A stretch of DNA of 64,000 bases from Tetragonia tetragonoides (taxonomy: Eukaryota; Streptophyta; Magnoliopsida; Caryophyllales; Aizoaceae), in assembly GCA_038025085.1 (NCBI GenBank), contig CM076140.1, forward strand, positions 22,689,501 through 22,753,500. The letters are read 5' to 3'. The notes below the pieces were generated by a model. That model worked only from the letters and a program-made list of their open reading frames with translations. It made no database searches and was not told the DNA's origin. Of this stretch, positions 35,639 through 46,510 are shown in pieces (position 1 is the first letter of the stretch; each line of letters opens with the position of its first letter). Position numbers and translations under genes: made by a program.

Positions 35639-36085
35639 GTCAGTCAATGACCGTTTAAGCTATTGCGGTTAAACTGTCCTTTTTCATTCAAGGTCACTCA
35701 TTTGGGTCAATCAATGACCGCTTAAGCTATTGCGGTTAAAATGTCCTTTTTCTATGAAGTCACCCATTTGGGTCAGTTAATTATCGCTTAAGCTGTTGCG
35801 GTTAAACTGTCCTTTTTTTTCTACGAGGCTACTTCATTTGGGTCAATCAATGATCGCTTAAGCTATTGCGGTTAAACTGTCCCTTTTTTGTATGAGGCTA
35901 CTTTATTTGTGTCAGTCAACGATCGCTTAAGCTATTGCGGTTAAACTGTTCTTTTTCTACGAGGCTACTCATTTTGTGTCAGTCAATGATTGATTAAACT
36001 GTCGCGGTTATACTATCCTTTGTCTATTATATGTTTCAGTCAATGATTGCTTAAGTTATTGGTTTTAAACTGTTCATATGTTTCT
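35639..36085 (+). repeat. Tandem repeat, ~68-bp unit, element A 3' region
   Basis: About seven degenerate copies share the core 'gcttaagctattgcggttaaactgtcc' (split as GCTTAAGCTATTGCGG and TTAAACTGTCC) and 'gtcaatcaatga'. Unit length varies from about 60 to 70 bases. It lies between the antisense genes and the 3' LTR. Confidence 0.85.
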
Positions 36086-36345
36086 AACCATTTTACAACC
36101 GTCATTTTGATCGCGTTGTCTCGTCGAACTTTTTGTTTCTCATACAGGGACGGAATCTTGGCATCCGCCGAGTGGTGCTTAGTCACTGTTTTTTTAAGAA
36201 TAAAACATTTATACTATTCACTCTCACCATTGTTATTTCCCATTTACAACTGTTGATTTTAATTGCGCTGTCTCGTCGACTTTTTCGTTTCTTGTACAGG
36301 GACGGAATCTCATCCGCCGAGCGATGTTTAGTCACTGTTTGTCGA
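36085..36345 (+). repeat. Direct duplication, ~150 bp, element A 3' region
   Basis: Two copies contain 'tctcgtcgaactttt', 'acagggacggaatct' and 'gtttagtcactgttt'. The first is at about 36085-36190 and the second at about 36240-36345. Element B has one copy at the equivalent place (about 40340-40450, minus). Confidence 0.7.
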
Positions 36346-36650
36346 AGCACTCTATGTTGATCATTCTCCAAGTATTACTAACTTTTTCATGTACTCTGAA
36401 TACAGGTCCTCTCCAGACGTTTAAACCATCTGCGAGCGGTGTTCTATCCTGCAAACCATAACCTTTATTTTTCTTGTGTTCACAGAGATGAAATCTTAAC
36501 ACGCTACGAGCATGTCCCAACTCAGGTTTGCCTTCATATGCAGACATGTTGTACACTCTCACACACCATGCGCACATCAGCATCATGCAAGTCGCCTTCG
36601 AAATACTTTGATCTTCGCATTTACTCAAGCTCGATCAAAGTGGGGGTTTC

Positions 36651-37938
36651 TGTAGAAGCCAAAAAAGCGCCTTCAGATTTCTCCGCAAAAGCCCGATGAT
36701 GAAATGAGTAATTTATAAACTTGAATGTTAATTTTGCTTTAATAGGTAAAATAAGGTTTCAGGTTTTTCCTCGATCACTCCTTCATTCCAATCCCATTCA
36801 ATAGCCCCGTTCAAGAGCTTTCCAACGACACCTCTCGTGTTTTTTCCCGACTCCCGGTCGTCAAGTTGCGAACCAGGGGTAAAACCGTCTTTTATCACAG
36901 AAGGGTAAAACGGTCTTTTCACATATTTGAAATACTTAAATTCCTCTGAAAATTAAAATAGAATGACAACATCCAGCTGGCAAAGTGACCGTCGTCAACG
37001 GCCTTGGATTAAGAGCCAGGGCCGCTAGCAGCTGTGGATGAAAATCAACAGTCGCTAGCGGCGCTCACCAGAGCGGCTAGCGGCCTTCGCTAAGTCTCCA
37101 GTCCCGACTATTTTTCAGCCCAGAATTCGAATTTCGGCTCCTCTTCACCCGTCGAACCCTACTTCCTGCGCCTACAAATACAACCCTCGACCCTCATTCA
37201 AAAACACACAGTCTACAGTTGACAACCTCTGTTCTCAGGACTATTAACACTGAGCTTCTCCCTCTTTCTTCCAAACTTGAGATCTTGTCTTTACTATTTT
37301 TGCTAAATAGCCTACAGTTCAGGTACTAACTCCTGAGGGCTCAAATTAAATTACTTGCTTAATTGTTTATTTTCTAGTAGTCATAATATAGATCTCATGC
37401 TAATCATGTCTTTTATTGATTACTAAATATTGTCTTTCAATTTGTAATGCTCAATTTGTCAATCAAAAGCATGTCTAAAAAAGGGTCATTAATAAATGTT
37501 GTGATGCTTGTGATGAACCCATTAATAGTCTAAGTCTAGGTTGTTAATCTGGTTTGTGTGAGAGTCATGTCTTTAAATTGTTAAGCAAACTTGAGTTAGT
37601 AGAGGTCGTCATAATACGGGCGAGTTGGGTGCCTAACACCTTCCCACCTCGTACCTTCGCCCCCGAACCCATTATTCTTGGGTACTCATATGTTCTATAT
37701 GAGCAGAGTCTTTCTAAAAACATGATCAGTTCACTTATCGCGCTATTGGGTTGTCCCTTCGGTTTGTCCCTTCGAAAAAACGCCGATAGCAGATTTGTGA
37801 CCTCTTTCATGGTTTTTATTAAATTCAAGTCTTTACAAAAGCTTTTCTAACTCGATGGTCCTAAAACTTATCTAAACCCCCAACTTACAAATTTTCTATA
37901 AGGACACACTCCGTGGCGAAAAATCCCGGGTCCTTACA
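36651..37938 (+). repeat. Element A 3' LTR
   Basis: It begins TGTAGAAGCC and ends GGGTCCTTACA, and is followed by the TSD copy AAGGG. The polypurine tract AAAGTGGGGGTTTC (about 36637-36650) precedes it. The U3 palindrome cluster is at about 37010-37085. The TATA box of the 5' LTR reads TACAAATAC here. Confidence 0.93.
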
Positions 37939-37943
37939 AAGGG

Positions 37944-38754
37944 CAATCAGAAGTCTTAGTCTTCACAAGAGCAGAACTTCGGAGAGTTCTTTTACCTTTA
38001 CTAGCAAACCAATAAAGGTTTTTCATAGCAAGACTAGCATCAGCAGGTTGGCTAGATTCAGAATCAATCACAATAGTTTCTGTAACTTTTCCAGCAGTAG
38101 CAGGCATTTTAGAACCAAATTAAGAGTTGACTTTTGCTTTATGAGGCACATACTTATTAATATTTATCAGATTAGCTTTAGAATTAGCATTAAACCTAGA
38201 CCTTGATGATACATTATTCCACTTAGTGGCAGGCTCAGCCATGGAATCATCTTTGTCTTTCACCAAGGCATTCTTAAGAGTTCCCTCAATTTTTTCCCGG
38301 TAATCCTTATTAGACTCCAAAACCACTTTGAAGATCTTATGAGTAGTAGACATTAATGGACAGTCAATAATTTCATGCCTAATGCAACCACAACATGCAC
38401 ATCCTTTACTAAATTTCTTATACCACACAAAATACAAATCAATACCATCCCTACGAGGCACTTTAGCATAAGTTTTCAAGGCTTTAGTAACATCAACATG
38501 CACACAAATTATAGCAAACCTAAATCCTTTTTTAACAGCAGTGAAGTCTTCAAATTTCAAGAAAGAACCAAGTTTGTTAATTTGAAGAAAAGCCATAACA
38601 GATTCTAAAGTGAAAGCTCAGAAGGGAACCTGATTAACCTGATCCACAGATCAGCAAAGTTGAGATCCTCATCTATAGGGTCAAACCTATCTTTCCAGGG
38701 ATGAAGCACCAACAACTGACCATTCACATGCCAAGATCTAGCATTCCACACAGT
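37944..38754 (-). pseudogene. LINE-2 ORF1, central part (between elements A and B)
   Basis: 811 bases of LINE-2 ORF1 remain between the two gypsy insertions. On the minus strand from 38754 it shows the DUF4283 core (WHVNGQLLVLHPW, LWIRLIRFP), one frame change near 38600, then 'VKKGFRFAIICVHVDV'. A canonical CCHC zinc knuckle, CACCGCIRHEIIDC (CX2CX4HX4C), follows. A stop at 38120 precedes the part that runs into the fragment at 23514. As ORF1 it would bind LINE RNA. It is disrupted by both insertions. Confidence 0.85.
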
Positions 38755-40041
38755 TGTAAGGACTCGTGATTTTTCCATCTATGTCCACGGAGTGCGTCCT
38801 TATAGAAAATTTGTAAGCTGGTGGCTTTAGATAAGTTCAAGGGACCATAGACTTAGAAAAGCTTTTGTAAAGACTTGGATTGAATAAAAACCATGAAAGA
38901 AGTCACAAATCTGCTATCAGCGTTTTATCGAAGAGACAAACCGAAGGGACAACCCAATAGCGCGATAAGTGAACTGATCATGTTTTGTAGAAAGACTCCC
39001 GCTCAAGTATAAAATATGAGTACCCAAGAATAAAAGGTTCGGGGGCGAAGGTACGAGGTGGAAAGGTGTTAGGCACCCAACTCGCTCACTAGTGACAGCC
39101 TCTACTAACTCAAGTTTGGTTAATAATTTAAAGGCATGATTCCCACACAAACCGGATTAACAACCTAGACTTAGACTATTAATTGGTTCATCACAAGCAT
39201 CACAATATTTATTATTGACCCTTTTTTAGACATGTATTCGATTGGAAAGTTGAGCATTACAACGACTAGATTGAAAGACAATATTTAGGAAGCAATAAAA
39301 GACGTTATTAGCATGATATCTATACATTGGACTACTAGAAAATAACAATTAAGCAATTAATTTAAGTTGAGCCCTCAGGAGTTTGTACCTGAACTGTAGG
39401 CTATTTAGCAAAATGAATAGTAAATACAATATTTCAAGTAAAGAATTTGGAAGAAAGAGGGGGAAGCTCAGGAGTACTCAACCGAGAATGGAGCTTGTCA
39501 ACTGTAGATTGTGTGTTTTGAACTGAGGGTCGAGGGTCATATTTATAGGGAAAAGAATAGGGTTGGACGGGTGAAGGATGGCCGAAAATCGGGATTTGGG
39601 CTTAAAAAAAAGACGGACCTGGAAGACCAGCGAGCGCCGCTAGCAGCCCTTGGAAGAAAGGCTGTAATTCAAGCACCGCTGGCGTCTGTCATCTTGCCAG
39701 CTAGATGTCGTCATAATGACGACATCCAGTCTATTTTAATTTCCGGAGGAACTTTAGTATTCCGAAAATGTGAAAAGACCATTTTACCCTTCTGCGGTAA
39801 AAGACGGTTTTACCCCCGGTTAGCAACTTGGCAACCGTGAGTCGGAAAACGACACGAGAGGTGTCGTTGGAAAGCTCTTGAAATGGGCTTTTGGATGTGA
39901 TCAGAATGAAGGAGTGATCGAGGAAAAACCTGAGACCTTATTTTACCTATCAAAGAAAAAATAGCATTAAAGTTTAAAAATTACTACTTTCATCATCGGG
40001 CTTTTGCGGAGAAATCTGAAGATGCTTTTTTGGCGTCTACA
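38755..40041 (-). repeat. Element B 3' LTR
   Basis: This is the reverse complement of the element A LTRs along its length, starting TGTAAGGACTC (38755) and ending GGCGTCTACA (40041). On the minus strand it carries GCCGCTAGC-type palindromes (about 39630-39690), a TATA box CTATAAATA (about 39540) and the hairpin GGTGCCTAACACC (about 39075). The PPT on the minus strand reads AAAGTGGGGGCTTC (40042-40056). Confidence 0.92.
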
Positions 40042-40564
40042 GAAGCCCCCACTTTGATCGAGCTTGAGTAAAAGCGAAGATCAAAGTATTCCGAAGGCGA
40101 CATGCAGGATGTCAATGTGCACATGGTGTGTGAGGGTGTACAGTATGCATTCATATGAAAGCAAACCTGAATTGGGACATGCTCGTAGCACGCTAAAATT
40201 ACATCTCTGTGAACACAAGAAAAATAAAGGTTATGGTTAGCAGGGCAAACATTGCTGGGAATGGTCTCAATGCCTGCAAAGGACTTGTATTCAGAGTAAA
40301 TGAAAAAGTTAGTAACACTTTGAGAATGATCAACGCAGAATGCTTCGACAAACAATGACTAAACACCACTCGACGGATGCCGAGATTCCGTCTCTGCACG
40401 AGAAACTAAGAAGTCGACGACACAGCGCAATCAAAATGACGGCTGTAAATGGTTAGAAGATATGAAAAGTTTAAATGCAACAGTTTAAGCAATCATTGAC
40501 TGAAACATATAAAAAAACAAAGGACAGTATAACCACACAAGTGACCATTGACTGCTACAATTTG

Positions 40565-40920
40565 CGTACACCGGCTGTCCTAAAATAAACAGATAGTTTA
40601 CGAACACTGGCTGTCCCAAGAAAATGATGAACACCGGCTGTCCCCAAAATGATGGACACCGGCTGTCCCCAAAAATAATGGACACCGACTGTCCCCAAAA
40701 TGATAGACACCGGTTGTCCCCAAAAATGATGGACACCGGCTGTCCCAAAATGATGGACACCGACTGTCCAAATTAATGGACACTGGCTGTCCCAACATGA
40801 TGGACATCGACTGTCCCAAAATGATGGACACCGGCTGTCCCAAAATAATGGACACCGGCTGTCCCAAAATGACGGACACCTGCTGTCCCCAAAATATGGA
40901 CACCGGCTATCCCAAATAAA
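40565..40920 (-). repeat. Minisatellite, 24-bp unit, element B 3' region
   Basis: Fourteen copies (counted by eye) of a 23-25-bp unit, GGACACCGGCTGTCCCAAAA plus 'tgat'. Each unit contains the inverted pair GGACA...TGTCC, so each repeat can fold on itself. It occupies the same place as the 68-bp repeats of element A, but the sequence is unrelated. Confidence 0.92.
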
Positions 40921-41212
40921 TAATGCCAGAAGATCAACTGGGCTTAACATAATAATTTTACCATTCCGGGAGATCAATATGATTAGAAAATACCTGGGTC
41001 TGTGCATTTGGGACCTGCAAAATAAATGGGTTAGTTTTACCTGATAATACTTGGTACTGTAAGATGGACCAACTGTTGAATTTTGAATTGGTGGGCCCAA
41101 GAGGATTTGTGCGCTCGGTACTGGTCTTTGCCGTGAACGAACTGTGTAAAATAATGATCTTTGGGCTAAAAGGAAATCGTGGGACAGTAGGGGGGCCCGG
41201 GCGTGCAGGCTG

Positions 41213-41275
41213 CTTAGGGCCGCTAGCGGCTCTGGGCCTCTTAGCGAGAGCCGCTAGAGGCTCTCACTTTGAGAT
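41213..41275 (+). promoter_or_regulatory. Promoter motif cluster of element B aORF2
   Basis: GGGCCGCTAGCGGCTCT and GAGCCGCTAGAGGCTC lie about 270-330 bases before the aORF2 start codon. The leader then carries a donor (TTGAAGGTAAGTC, about 41374) and an acceptor (CACTTGTAG, about 41515), a likely 5'-UTR intron. Confidence 0.6.
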
Positions 41276-41542
41276 GCATAAGTGGGTTTCGCGAGCTTAT
41301 TCTCGTGTTTTGCTTCATTTTTTTTTCGCCATTGTCGAGCCTACTTCGCCATTATTGAGAGCTCCACTTTCTTGAAGGTAAGTCAATTCTTGACCAAATT
41401 TCTTGCTTTTTGTCTTCAACTTGTTTAATTTTTCGCCTAGTTCTTGAATTTAAGGTTGCATTGTTTAATGGGTACATGTATCTTGCGAATCTGAAACTTG
41501 AAATTTCCACTTGTAGAGAGAGAAAACTTCAATTCTTCTCCT

Positions 41543-44224
41543 ATGGCTCCAAAACATAAGGGAAAACGTCCCATGAGCGAGGAAGAGGAAAACCGTGACC
41601 TTTTCCGTACTGGGCTCTCATCATCTAGGACGCCTCTTCCCCATCATGCGGATGGGGTTATTCTGTATCAGGACTCGTTCATGTGTATGGACTGGCACCC
41701 GATGGAGCTTGGGACCGGAGCATTTTATTACTGGACAGACAGAGTCATCTGTCTATTCCATGGTTGGTATGTTCTGACTTCTTTAGTTCTGTTCAGTTTA
41801 TTTTGTAATGAAAATTTGAAATGTTAGTGCTCCGGCACATGAACAAATTGGGATTATACTGGATTGGTGGTTAGCTGTATATAATACTTGTGTGGAATTA
41901 TTTGGGCTGTATTTATAGTATAAGGGGTGTTGAAAAAAAAATTTATTTGTTGGCTAGGGTGTTGGTGCTCGTTTGCAGGCTCATGGGTCCACTTCACACT
42001 AGGCCATGATGTTAGACACCTTTACTGAGGGGGCTAGGGAGACGGTTCAGGATTCTGGCTTTGAGTACTTCTTGTCGGTCATCCCGGCTTGTCATTCTGG
42101 GGACACTAGGATAGTTTCACATGGGTTTATTGGAGAGGTTTTGGGACACCACGAACACCTTTCATACGCCTGTGGGAGAGATGTTTCCTACCCCTTATCA
42201 GTTTGCCGTACTGACAGGCTTGTCCTTCAGAAGGCGTCCTATACGGTATGAAACGAGCTATCATCGGCAAGCTGATAGGTTGCTTGAGCTATATGGGCAT
42301 GTGGCTGTTCACTTTAGGGATGACCGAGTTTCTTTACCGCGGCTATGGGGAGCTTTGGCAGAGCAGGGGCTTACTGAGGAGCAGCGGGCTCGTATTTTCA
42401 TGGCTTACCTGTTGGGGGCGACCATCTTTGCCTAGAAGAAGAGTGTATGTCAGGTTGGCTTTCTGACATGTTTAGATGACTTGTCCCGGGTACATGAGTA
42501 AAATTTTGGTGCTCCCGCGTACGCTTTCTTTGTGAGGTGGTGTCGTTAGGCTTGTAAGCCCAAGCTGGCGAGTCGGAGGGATACTGGAGGTAGGCATATA
42601 TATCTTTATTTTGCATATGCATACTTCGTAGGAGAGCTGTATCTGATTGTTCTTGGAAGCTGTGGTTTTTTGAGTACTATCCAGCTTTCGGTCCTCACCG
42701 TCCTGGTTTGAGGATGTTCACAGTGGGTTAGTAGGGATAGCCATTCGTTTTCTTCTTTGGAGGATTTTCGGAGTTCCTTCGAGAGTCAGGTCGCGTCCAA
42801 GGTACGTTGCCTTCGACTTGCTTGCGTATATATAGTTTTCGGTTCATTTGATGTGAATGAACTTTGATCTTGTAATCTGCAGGTGTTGTGGACCGCTTTT
42901 GACGGTATTCCTGGGGTTCCGGTCCATATTACCACCGAGTCTTTTAGGGTATCCACCTTGCGGATGGGTTTTGAGGGGCCATACAGCTTTGAGTGGTCAT
43001 TTGGTTCCGGAGGACCCACCTATGACCATGTTCTTCTTGCGCAGTCTGACCGTAGATGATTTTGGGGTCGTGATTCGGGGAGCTGCGGCCATGCAGTTTG
43101 TTGAGCCGGAGGTTGCTGGCTTGGATCGTACATTTGTGTACTTAGCCTACTCCTTGGGTCGTTTGATGCCGGACCTCACTTCTGAGGTAAGATCTCCATT
43201 TGCGCTTGTTAGCTATATAAGTGATGTACAGATTTTTTATGTCTTGCACGCGGATCGTTTGGCTTCTCGGGGACCTAGGAGGTCCCATTCTAGAGTTCCT
43301 CGTAGTCAACCCCCAAGTGTGACCTTACCGAGTAATGAGGTGAGGTACATTGGTGAGAGTGGGGGTAGTATAGTAGAGGAGCTTCCTCTACACATTGCTG
43401 ATGGAGAAGCCGTGGAGGGCCTACCCTTGCCTGATGACTGTATGGGGGAAAGTTTTATCCTTTCTTGCTTTCTTGTGTTGTTTGTTGAATGCTGACTCTT
43501 TCTCTTGTCTTTTCTTGTAGCTGAACCGGGAGCAGACTTCCCAAGTCTTCAAGCTCATCCATTTGCTGAAAAAAGGATATAGCCGGATGATGGGTAGAGG
43601 GAAGAGTTCCCGATCTGGGACTGCTAGTGTAAGTGCACTTTTATCTTGTTGTTTAACTAAGTGGAGTGCTTAGTTTAACATTTTGGTTCTGATTGTATGC
43701 AGATGTCACGGTCTTCGTCTTCTGTGGCACCTCGACATTTGTCAGCTGCAAGAGCCTCTTCAGCAAGCAGGCCGTCTGTTGCTCGTTCACCTACTGTGGC
43801 TGCGACCAAGCCTCCTGTTGATGAGGCGCCCGGACCTTCTGTGCCGCACAATCCTGTTCCCGAGATGTTTTCTCCAGTGGGTTTCCAGCCTTCTTTGAGT
43901 AGTAGGCCCGTTGTGACTCCTGTGGCCGGAGGTTGGGCGAATGCTCCTGGGTGAGATGTGCCTCAAGATGGGCCTTTGTATCAGAACGTGGCCATGGACT
44001 TTGCTAGTCAAGCCACGGAGAGCTTCTTTGGGACGGGGTTTTCGGCAGGTACCCTTATGTGTGCGCCTGTGCACGATGGACGGGACATGAAACCCGACAA
44101 TAGCAGGTCCATTTACAGCTCGTTCAGTACTCAAGGTTCCTTCTACTACTCGGCCGGGAACTATGGTCAGGGGCCTTCCGTTGAGGATGAGGCCAATAGC
44201 AATGGTGATGATGACCCCAACTGA
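41543..44224 (+). pseudogene. Element B aORF2: plant-mobile-domain gene with introns
   Basis: This is the best-preserved aORF2 of the A/B family. Exon 1 starts MAPKHKGKRPMSEEEENRD and ends near 41764 (donor GGTATGTTC). The acceptor TTTGCAG is at about 41978. Exon 2 holds the plant mobile domain: LLERFWDTTNTFHTPVGEMF, TPYQFAVLTGLSFRRR and EEQRARIFMAYLLGATIFA. Further intron signals: donor GGAGGTAGGCAT (about 42590), donor AAGGTACGTTG (about 42800) with acceptor CTGCAG (about 42883), donor GAGGTAAGATC (about 43188), acceptor TTGTAG (about 43520), and donor GTGTAAGTG (about 43630) with acceptor ATGCAG (about 43702). The tail is Ser/Pro/Gly-rich and ends NGDDDPN. A frameshift near 42120 and a few stops (TAG at about 42433, TGA near 43952) damage it. 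The family's role is unknown. The domain is thought to be nuclear. Confidence 0.78.
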
Positions 44225-44587
44225 ACAGTGTAGACTTGATTTGTAAACCTCGGCCTTTCGAACATGAACTCCTGTTTTTATGCATATTTTTGTGACGCAT
44301 GTATGCTATTATGACTCGATTATGCCCGTTTGATCTCTAAGTATGCAATGTGTTATGAAGTAAGGACTAGGATACAATTTAGGGAATAAAATAAAAAAAG
44401 GGTAAAAATTGCAAGATAAAGCAAAAATTACACATATTATACCCCCTAAAAAAAAGAAATAAATAATATAAAAATGAAAATGGGAAAAGAAATAAAACTA
44501 AGAGAGTCTCGTGCCTTGTAACCCCATTGTTTATTTGAAAATCGGGCCAAACTGCGAGCGAGAGCAACAAGAAATAGCTAACTGGGC

Positions 44588-44750
44588 CGAAGTCAGGGCC
44601 GCTAGCGGCTCTGGGCTGGGCCGCTGGCGGCTCTGGGCTAATGGTGAGGGCCGCTAGCGGCGCTGGCCAGAGCTGCTGGCGGCTCTGGCTTTGGGCCTTT
44701 CGCGGGTTTCATACTCTTTTTTTATCCGAATTTTTCTCTATAAATAGGAT
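44588..44750 (+). promoter_or_regulatory. Promoter of element B aORF1
   Basis: Four GCCGCTAGCGGC or GCCGCTGGCGGC palindromes (about 44590-44690) are followed by a TATA box CTATAAATAG (44738-44747). The ATG is about 80 bases downstream. Spacing and TATA context are the same as in element A. Confidence 0.72.
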
Positions 44751-44819
44751 TTACGGGATATCCAATGTCGTATCTCTTTTTCAGACTTTAGCTCCCTCAA
44801 ATTTCTCAAAGCTTCTATC

Positions 44820-46169
44820 ATGGTGAAATCCTTTGAAAATCTGTTCGATACTTGGTGCAAAAATCTTACCGTGGAAGATAAACTAGAAATGGCTCAATAC
44901 CATATCTCAACGTTGTTGGCTCTGAAACCGACCACAATCCTGTGGCCTCTTCTTCGATCTACATTATACTATTGGGACCCAGACTTGCACGTTTTCCATT
45001 TCGGTAACTCTGAATTATGCCCTTTAGTAGAAGAATTTGCTGCAATTACTAATATGTCTGACGTTCTTCCCCCAGCTGTGCCTTATTTGAGGGATGGCTT
45101 CAGTAATCAGTACAAGAAATCTCTAGGCTTGTCATCTATAGAAGGCAAAAGCATGATTCTTGGTGTCGATGTGGACTTGGTTCAAATCTGTGAAAAGTTT
45201 GCTCCTTCTTCTTAATAGGATGCAATATTTAGGCGTTACAGTCGACAGGCTTTCGTACTCTGCCTGTTGAATCGCCTATTATTTGTTAATGCAGGATCTT
45301 CCAACCTGGGTAGAGACTCGTTGTTGCGAGTGGTGAATCTAATGGCTAAAGGGCATTCTTCTTTGCATCTGGTTGTGGGAAAAACTATTTTAGGGCTTGA
45401 CAGGTTAAACTTTTTGCCTCAGGAAGCCTTTTCTGCCAGCCCCCTGCTGCTTCAAATTTTGTTATGTGAGCATCTAAGGCTGATAGAATCACCGGAGAAG
45501 ATGATAGCTCGTAGCTCTTGAGCCTGGAAGAGGAAATCTTATACTGCCTCTAGCTTCTTGGTTAGGAAAAGGCTATATGATGAGAAGACCTGCTGAATGG
45601 GATGCCTTTTTCCTTGGTGGACCTGCTATTCGTTGGCATGTAACTTGGTGGGGTTTAACCTCTTTGGTTGCCTGCTGTAAATTTGTTCCTTATACTACGA
45701 TAGTGGGTCTATACATGAGTACTTGTTTCTTTCCCTCTAGGGTCATGAGGCAGTATGGGTTAAAGAAGGTTATCCATTGTCAGAAGACTATGAGACAACC
45801 TACACTGGCTTTGACAACAGAATTTGCTTCAGACTAAAGAACATATTGGCGCGGCAGGCATCGTTGGATAGTACCTCAATGATTGCCCTAACTCAAGTTT
45901 GTGATACCTACTTAACTTGGCTTTCTTGAAGTGATGGACAAGCGAGACGAGCCCTTCGTTATGAGGAGTGGAACCAACTAGTACCTAGGTATGACTCAGG
46001 AACCAAAAGCAAAAGCAAGAAAATGAAGGAAGGGCCTTATGAGGAAGGCTATCATGTATTGAAAAGAGGCAAGCCCCTAGCTCAAGGAAGCGATCATAGG
46101 TCATCCTCAAGCCAAGATGCTTCAAAGAAGAACTCTTGAACGAAGCCTTCTAAAGGGAAGAAGAATTAA
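44820..46169 (+). pseudogene. Element B aORF1: plant-mobile-domain/DUF7745-like gene
   Basis: The start is MVKSFENLFDTWCKNL (44820). The N-terminal block is typical of DUF7745-like proteins: 'LYYWDPDLHVFHFGNSELCP' followed by VEEFAAITNM. After a break near 45213 the conserved helix region follows: FRRYSRQAFVLCLLNRLLF, LGRDSLLRVVNLMAKGH and HLVVGKTILGLDRL. Then come 'WHVTWWGLTSLVACC' and CFFPSRVMRQYGLKK. The Lys/Ser-rich C-terminus ends KPSKGKKN (46169). Stops lie at about 45213, 45519 and 46138, and there is a frameshift near 45575. It is convergent with integrase, with about 340 bases between stops. No biochemical role can be assigned. Confidence 0.78.
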
Positions 46170-46510
46170 AGTAGTTTTCTTTAGAAAGAAAGTCTAGTTT
46201 TTTTGAAAACAAGTAAATAGGACTTTTTTTAGCTTAAATGCTCGTAGTTGCACTTGTTTTTCTGTAACCTTAGGAAATCTCAATTTATGCAATGTAAGCT
46301 TATTCGTTCAGTTTGAATAAAGATTATCCGTTTGTTGAATAAGTTGAATGGAATTTTGAATTGATTTTGGCCGGGTCCCTTAAAAGGGTTACCTACGTAT
46401 TCAGCGTGGAATAAGGCCAGCGTAGTTCGTTCGATTTGTGTACGTCTATCTCTTTTTTTTTCTTTTATTTTTTTTAATTTTTGGATTTTATTTTTTTTGT
46501 TTTGTTTTTT

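Larger units (their letters stand above)
23515..37938 (+). mobile_element. Element A: Tat/Ogre-like gypsy retrotransposon lacking RT
   Basis: The 14.4-kb element has LTRs at 23515-24809 and 36651-37938. A perfect 5-bp TSD, AAGGG, lies at 23510-23514 and 37939-37943. It sits in LINE-2 ORF1. Internal order: PBS, leader with a solo LTR inside, gag remnant, integrase, two minus-strand genes (aORF1 and aORF2), tandem repeats, PPT. Protease and RT/RNase H are absent. The antisense genes in a long 3' region, the tandem repeats near the 3' LTR and an integrase without chromodomain agree with the Tat lineage of Ty3-gypsy. The LTRs differ by very roughly 8-10% by eye, so this is an old copy. Confidence 0.93.

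Noticed and set aside
40565..40920. CRISPR-like array
   Set aside because: The repeats are contiguous with no unique spacers, and the window is plant nuclear DNA.
40555..41100. 181-codon minus ORF with repeated GQPVSII/DSRCPSFW peptides
   Set aside because: It is the translation of the 24-bp minisatellite. Because 24 is a multiple of three, every frame stays open. There is no domain and the repeat is absent in element A.
44820..46169. Host mobile-domain gene flanked by transposons
   Set aside because: The same gene stands at the same place in three gypsy elements, so it is carried by the elements.
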